A stretch of DNA of 21,907 nucleotides from Auxenochlorella pyrenoidosa (taxonomy: Eukaryota > Chlorophyta > Trebouxiophyceae > Chlorellales > Chlorellaceae). Below are positions 18,909 to 21,907 of this stretch, piece by piece. Below the pieces are notes generated by a model that ran no database searches, was not told where the DNA came from, and saw nothing but the letters and a program-made list of their open reading frames with translations. The position numbers and the translations under genes are program-made. The stretch spans positions 683,009 through 704,915 of the forward strand of contig KQ481977.1 of NCBI GenBank assembly GCA_001430745.1. Reading direction: 5' to 3'. Position 1 is the stretch's first letter. Every line of letters begins with the position of its first letter.

Positions 18909-21707
18909 ATGGCCCCTTCCCGGGGCGGCAGCCGGGCGGCTGGCATCACGCCGTCGGCGGGCGCGGTCGCCGTCGGTGCCGCCCACCGCTGGCTCGCAGC
19001 CGCGCTGCTGTTAATGCAGCTGTGGCTGGTGAGTGCCCGGGTGCCCCTGCCCGGCAACCTCCATGAGCGTCGGCGGCTGGAGGGCATTGGCACCTCCGGC
19101 TTGGCGCTGGGGCCGGTGGGGCATGCCGCGCCATGCGACGACGGCACGGGCGGCCTCGAAGTTGCGTGCCTCGGGGCACCTGCCTACCTGGCTGCCAACC
19201 CCGACGCCCTGCCCTGGTGCTGTGAGTAGGGATGTCGCGTGTCTGCTTGAGCTTCATGCGATGCGAGCTGCGGAAGTTCAATGGCCGCAACCGCAGCTGC
19301 CCGCGGGCTGGCAGCTGCAACGTGCGCTGCCTGGGCATGGTAGCCTTGCTCTTCTGTCTGTCAAATCCGGGCCGGGGAAGCGCATTTTGCACCCCACGCT
19401 CCCTGAACACACAGCAGACAATGGGCGGCATGTGAACAAGGCAGGCTTTCCTTCCTGCTGCTCTCCGCTGCCGCAGGCAGCACAACAAACTATTGGTGTG
19501 GCACCAACAGCACCGGCGCACCTCGCTGTGCCACGTGCCCAGCGGCCTGCATCATGTGAGCAGGGAGGGGCAGAGAAAGGTACAGGCTGCCCATGTGGCT
19601 GTCGTGCAGGCAGTGCTGCTGCACGACAGGAGCCGCCTGTGCTGCAAGGGCCCTCCCGCTGCTGCTGCGTGCGCTCACCAGCCGTCCCGGCTGGCATGCT
19701 GCAGGACCTGCGATGCGTCCCTGGGAGAGCGGTGCCTTCTGGACCGTGGCTGCACCTGCCGGCCCGGCGGCTGCTCGCGCTGCCTGCAGAGCTGCGCCAT
19801 GGCGCCTTGCGCCGCAGGCAAGCGCGTCATTTGGGCCCGGCGAGGAGCCGCTGGCTGCCTGCTCCCTGCAGCAACATGTGCATGCATGGTTGAGGGTGCA
19901 CGGGCGCCTGGTGCACTGGCTGCCAAGGCGGTCGGCTCCCAGGCCCTGGGTGCAGGGCTGGCTTGCTCAGCAGCTTGACATGCACAGCAGCCTGCACGTC
20001 CAGGAAGCGATGGGCCCCCAGGCTGCCGGTTCGCCCACTTTGTTGAGCTCGCCGATCTCTGCCCGCCCACACTGCAGGCAAGGTCTGCGTGGAGGGCTAC
20101 TGCCACACAGATCCCTGCGCCGACAACCCCTGTGCCAGCACACCCGGCGCCCCTGTGTGCCGGCTGTCTGCCAACTTTACTGCGGAGTGCGTCCCGGAGC
20201 CAGGTGGGCAGCCATTGCTCGCCCATGGTGCTGTATAGCCCGTCAGGCTAGTCTGCCGCCTGCCCACCTTGCTCGAGCCCACTGGCTGCAGGCATGCGCT
20301 GGCGGCGCCCTTCAGCTTGGCTCAGAGCGCCCACCCAGCGCGCATGCCCTGCTCGCTCCGCGCGCCCTGCAAGCCCCCCTGCCCATGCCGGCGTCCCCCC
20401 GCGCGCCTCCCCCCTGCAGAATGCTCCGCCGCGCAGCCCTGCCTGGACGGCCAGGTCTGTGTGGAGGGTGCCTGCCGGCAAGACCCATGCCTCCAGTATG
20501 ACTGCCCCAGCAGGAGCCGGCCCAAGTGCACGCTCGGGGAGGCCCCGGCGTACCAACCAACCTGCGTGGCAGGTGGGCGGTGGCAAGCAGCCACCCGGGT
20601 GGTGCGCGGCCTGCTTGCGTGCCGCGCTGCAACTGTGTGTGCGTGGCGGCTGTGCAGGCAGGAGCCCGGGGCCCACACGTGCGCAGGTCCCAGCAAGCAG
20701 GCCCCGCCCCCGCTGCCTGCCTGGCTGGGCCGCAGAGTGCGGCGACACGGCGGCCTGCCCCGAGGGCAAAGTGTGCGCCGACGGCGGCTGCATCCCAGAC
20801 CCGTGCTCCCCCAACCGGTGCCCCGCCGAGACGCCCGACTGCACAACTGGACCCGGCCCAGACTTCAATGCCACTTGCGTCCGGAGTGAGCCAAACCCTG
20901 CGCGCCTATCCAGGGCCGCGTGTGCATGCGTACGGGTATGTGGCCCGTCTGCATGAACCATGACAATGCATGTCCGTGCCCGCTGGACCCAGGCTGGCAC
21001 CCCACGGTGCCCTCCCCCCGCCCCCACACCTCCCTCCCCCCCCCAAACAAACCCCATACCCCCTCAGGGTGCGCTGACGCCGACTCCTGCCCCATGGGCC
21101 AGTTTTGCGCCAACTTCACGTGCCGTCCGAACCCGTGCATTGGGTTTGAGTGCCCCGAAGAGACGCCGCGCTGCATTGTGGGCAGGGCCCCAAGCTTCAT
21201 GCCCTACTGCATCTCAAGTGAGCAGTGGTGTGGTCGGGGGCTGCCCGCCGGCTGTGCTGCATGTCTGGTTGCCCCGTCCTCCTGACAGTCAGAGTACTGC
21301 TTTCTGCACGCTCAGCGCCTGCCGCTTGCACTGGCTGCTCGAGCTGATACATCCCTTCTTGCGCTGCACCTGATGCAGCCGGAGAAATCCTGGGCGGCGC
21401 TAATTGCAGCCCAGGCTGTACGCTGCCAGATGCGTGCCAGCAGATAGGCAGCACCAAGCGTTGGAGGTGCGTGCCGCCCCGGCCCACCCCTCAGCAGCCG
21501 CGCCGCCGGCAGCCCCTCGTTACCAAGCCGCAAGCAGCAGTGGCTTCAGCGGCCACGGCAGCAGCAGCAGCTGCAGACTCAGATGATGCTGGCGGCGATG
21601 ACGCTGAGGATGGGCCCGGGCTGCGCAGGGTGGGGGCGGCAACGGTGGATGACAGCGGGCAGGGTGTTGGGGTCGATGGCAAGGCCGTCGATGCAGGGCT
21701 GCCCTAG
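18909..21707 (+). CDS. Secreted cysteine-rich protein with four tandem eight-cysteine repeats
   Basis: I do not recognise a named family. Exons: 18909-19221, 19477-19555, 19705-19817, 20078-20203, 20420-20572, 20736-20885, 21068-21217, 21379-21707, giving 470 aa. The start ATG has a strong context (GCCACCATGG). A hydrophobic stretch near residues 27-43 (WLAAALLLMQLWLVSA) looks like a signal peptide, so the product is probably secreted or in the cell wall. A cysteine-rich segment (NYWCGTNSTGAPRC, CLLDRGCTCRPGGC) follows. Then come four repeats of about 50 residues with spacing C-x4/5-C-x5-C-x4-C-x4-C-x4-C-x6/8-C-x9/11-C and a shared (D/N)PC. Exons 5, 6 and 7 (153, 150, 150 nt) each encode one repeat between phase-1 introns; repeat 1 spans exons 3 and 4. 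N-glycosylation sequons occur in repeats 1, 3 and 4. The tail is Pro/Arg-rich, then Ala/Asp-rich. An in-frame ATG at 18792 could add 39 residues. No enzyme motif is visible; an extracellular binding or structural role is inference. Confidence 0.8.
19818..20077 (+). other. GC-AG intron (Cys-rich gene intron 3)
   Basis: Exon 3 ends GCCGCAG|GCAAGC and exon 4 starts after ACTGCAG at 20078. Joining them in phase 1 gives CAMAPCAAGKVCVEGYC, which matches the first part of the other three repeats in order and cysteine spacing. No nearby GT donor gives the right phase. Confidence 0.7.
20078..21217 (+). repeat. Tandemly duplicated phase 1-1 exons encoding eight-cysteine repeats
   Basis: Four exons (20078-20203, 20420-20572, 20736-20885, 21068-21217) each begin and end in phase 1 and encode homologous cysteine repeats. 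The intervening introns are 216, 163 and 182 nt. The introns look unrelated in sequence by eye, so the duplications are not very recent. Symmetric phase lets an exon be gained or lost without a frameshift. Confidence 0.8.
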
Positions 21708-21907
21708 CCGCAGGCCTTCAACTGCAGCATGCTGCCTCATTGTCCAGGCACAGCCTGCTGGCCTCAGACACACGCCACGCCCTCTGCTCACTGCTCACCG
21801 CTCCTTGCAATCTGCCCGTTTCTCTCCACAAGTGCGACCCCTCAGCCCCGCTCCCGCCTGTACTGCTGTTTGCGTCATCGCGGCCTCCCTGCATGCATCA
21901 CGCCCCC
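21708..21907 (+). terminator. 3' flank of the Cys-rich gene
   Basis: This stretch follows the TAG stop and runs to the window edge. It is C/T-rich with no open frame of interest. A TGTAC at 21859-21863 is one base off the algal TGTAA poly(A) signal and lies about 150 nt after the stop, a reasonable distance. I see nothing else. Confidence 0.4.

Noticed and set aside
19029..19034. GTGAGT as an early donor in exon 1 of the Cys-rich gene
   Set aside because: It matches the donor consensus, but using it would cut just inside the signal peptide; the GTGAGT at 19222 joins in phase to the next Cys-rich exon.
21301..21346. Short final exon (PAACTGCSS then stop) for the Cys-rich gene
   Set aside because: The acceptor at 21378 gives an in-phase, longer exon with a further Cys-rich motif (CSPGCTLPDACQQ) and is preferred, though alternative splicing is possible.
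1..21907. CRISPR arrays, bacterial operons, insertion sequences, tRNA or rRNA genes
   Set aside because: The window is intron-rich eukaryotic DNA. The repeats seen are simple or tandem, without spacer structure or terminal inverted repeats, and I saw no cloverleaf or rRNA motif.

Overview
This window looks like nuclear DNA from a chlorophyte green alga. A Trebouxiophyceae / Chlorella-clade species is my best guess. It is very GC-rich, has short spliceosomal introns (about 60-400 nt, mostly GTG-type donors and TGCAG/CGCAG acceptors) and strongly G/C-ending codons, and its proteins carry Ala/Gln/Gly/Pro-rich low-complexity inserts. Exons were assembled by eye by requiring reading phase to carry across GT-AG (occasionally GC-AG) junctions and the protein to resemble a known family. 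No transcript evidence was available.

Layout. (1) 1-2701, minus: the first 308 codons of an ABCF3/GCN20-type ABC-F ATPase, running off the left edge. (2) 2702-3847: spacer with GT/GC alternating tracts and a G-quadruplex-prone GGGT array. (3) 3848-6804, minus: an unrecognised low-complexity, probably nuclear protein with a conserved-looking helical N-terminus and a basic C-terminus; its reading frame shifts once where no ordinary intron fits well. (4) 6805-7553: spacer with a probable 5' UTR exon of that gene and the poly(A) signal of the next. (5) 7554-12622, minus: a complete 12-exon DNAJC11/OWL1-type J-protein of 677 aa. (6) 12623-13020: a 398-bp divergent promoter region. (7) 13021-18135, plus: a 12-exon NPK1/ANP-type MAP kinase kinase kinase, about 1129 aa, with a putative N-myristoylation start. 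(8) 18136-18908: spacer with an AT-rich island. (9) 18909-21707, plus: an 8-exon secreted, cysteine-rich protein of about 470 aa with four tandem eight-cysteine repeats, three of them each encoded by one phase 1-1 exon.

The genes do not form a pathway; this is ordinary eukaryotic gene order. I see no transposon, virus, CRISPR array, rRNA or tRNA. The most interesting points are the eight-cysteine repeat protein, the predicted membrane-anchored start of the MAPKKK, two independent GC-AG introns, a tandem duplication that copies a 5' splice site, and the unexplained frame change in the unknown gene.
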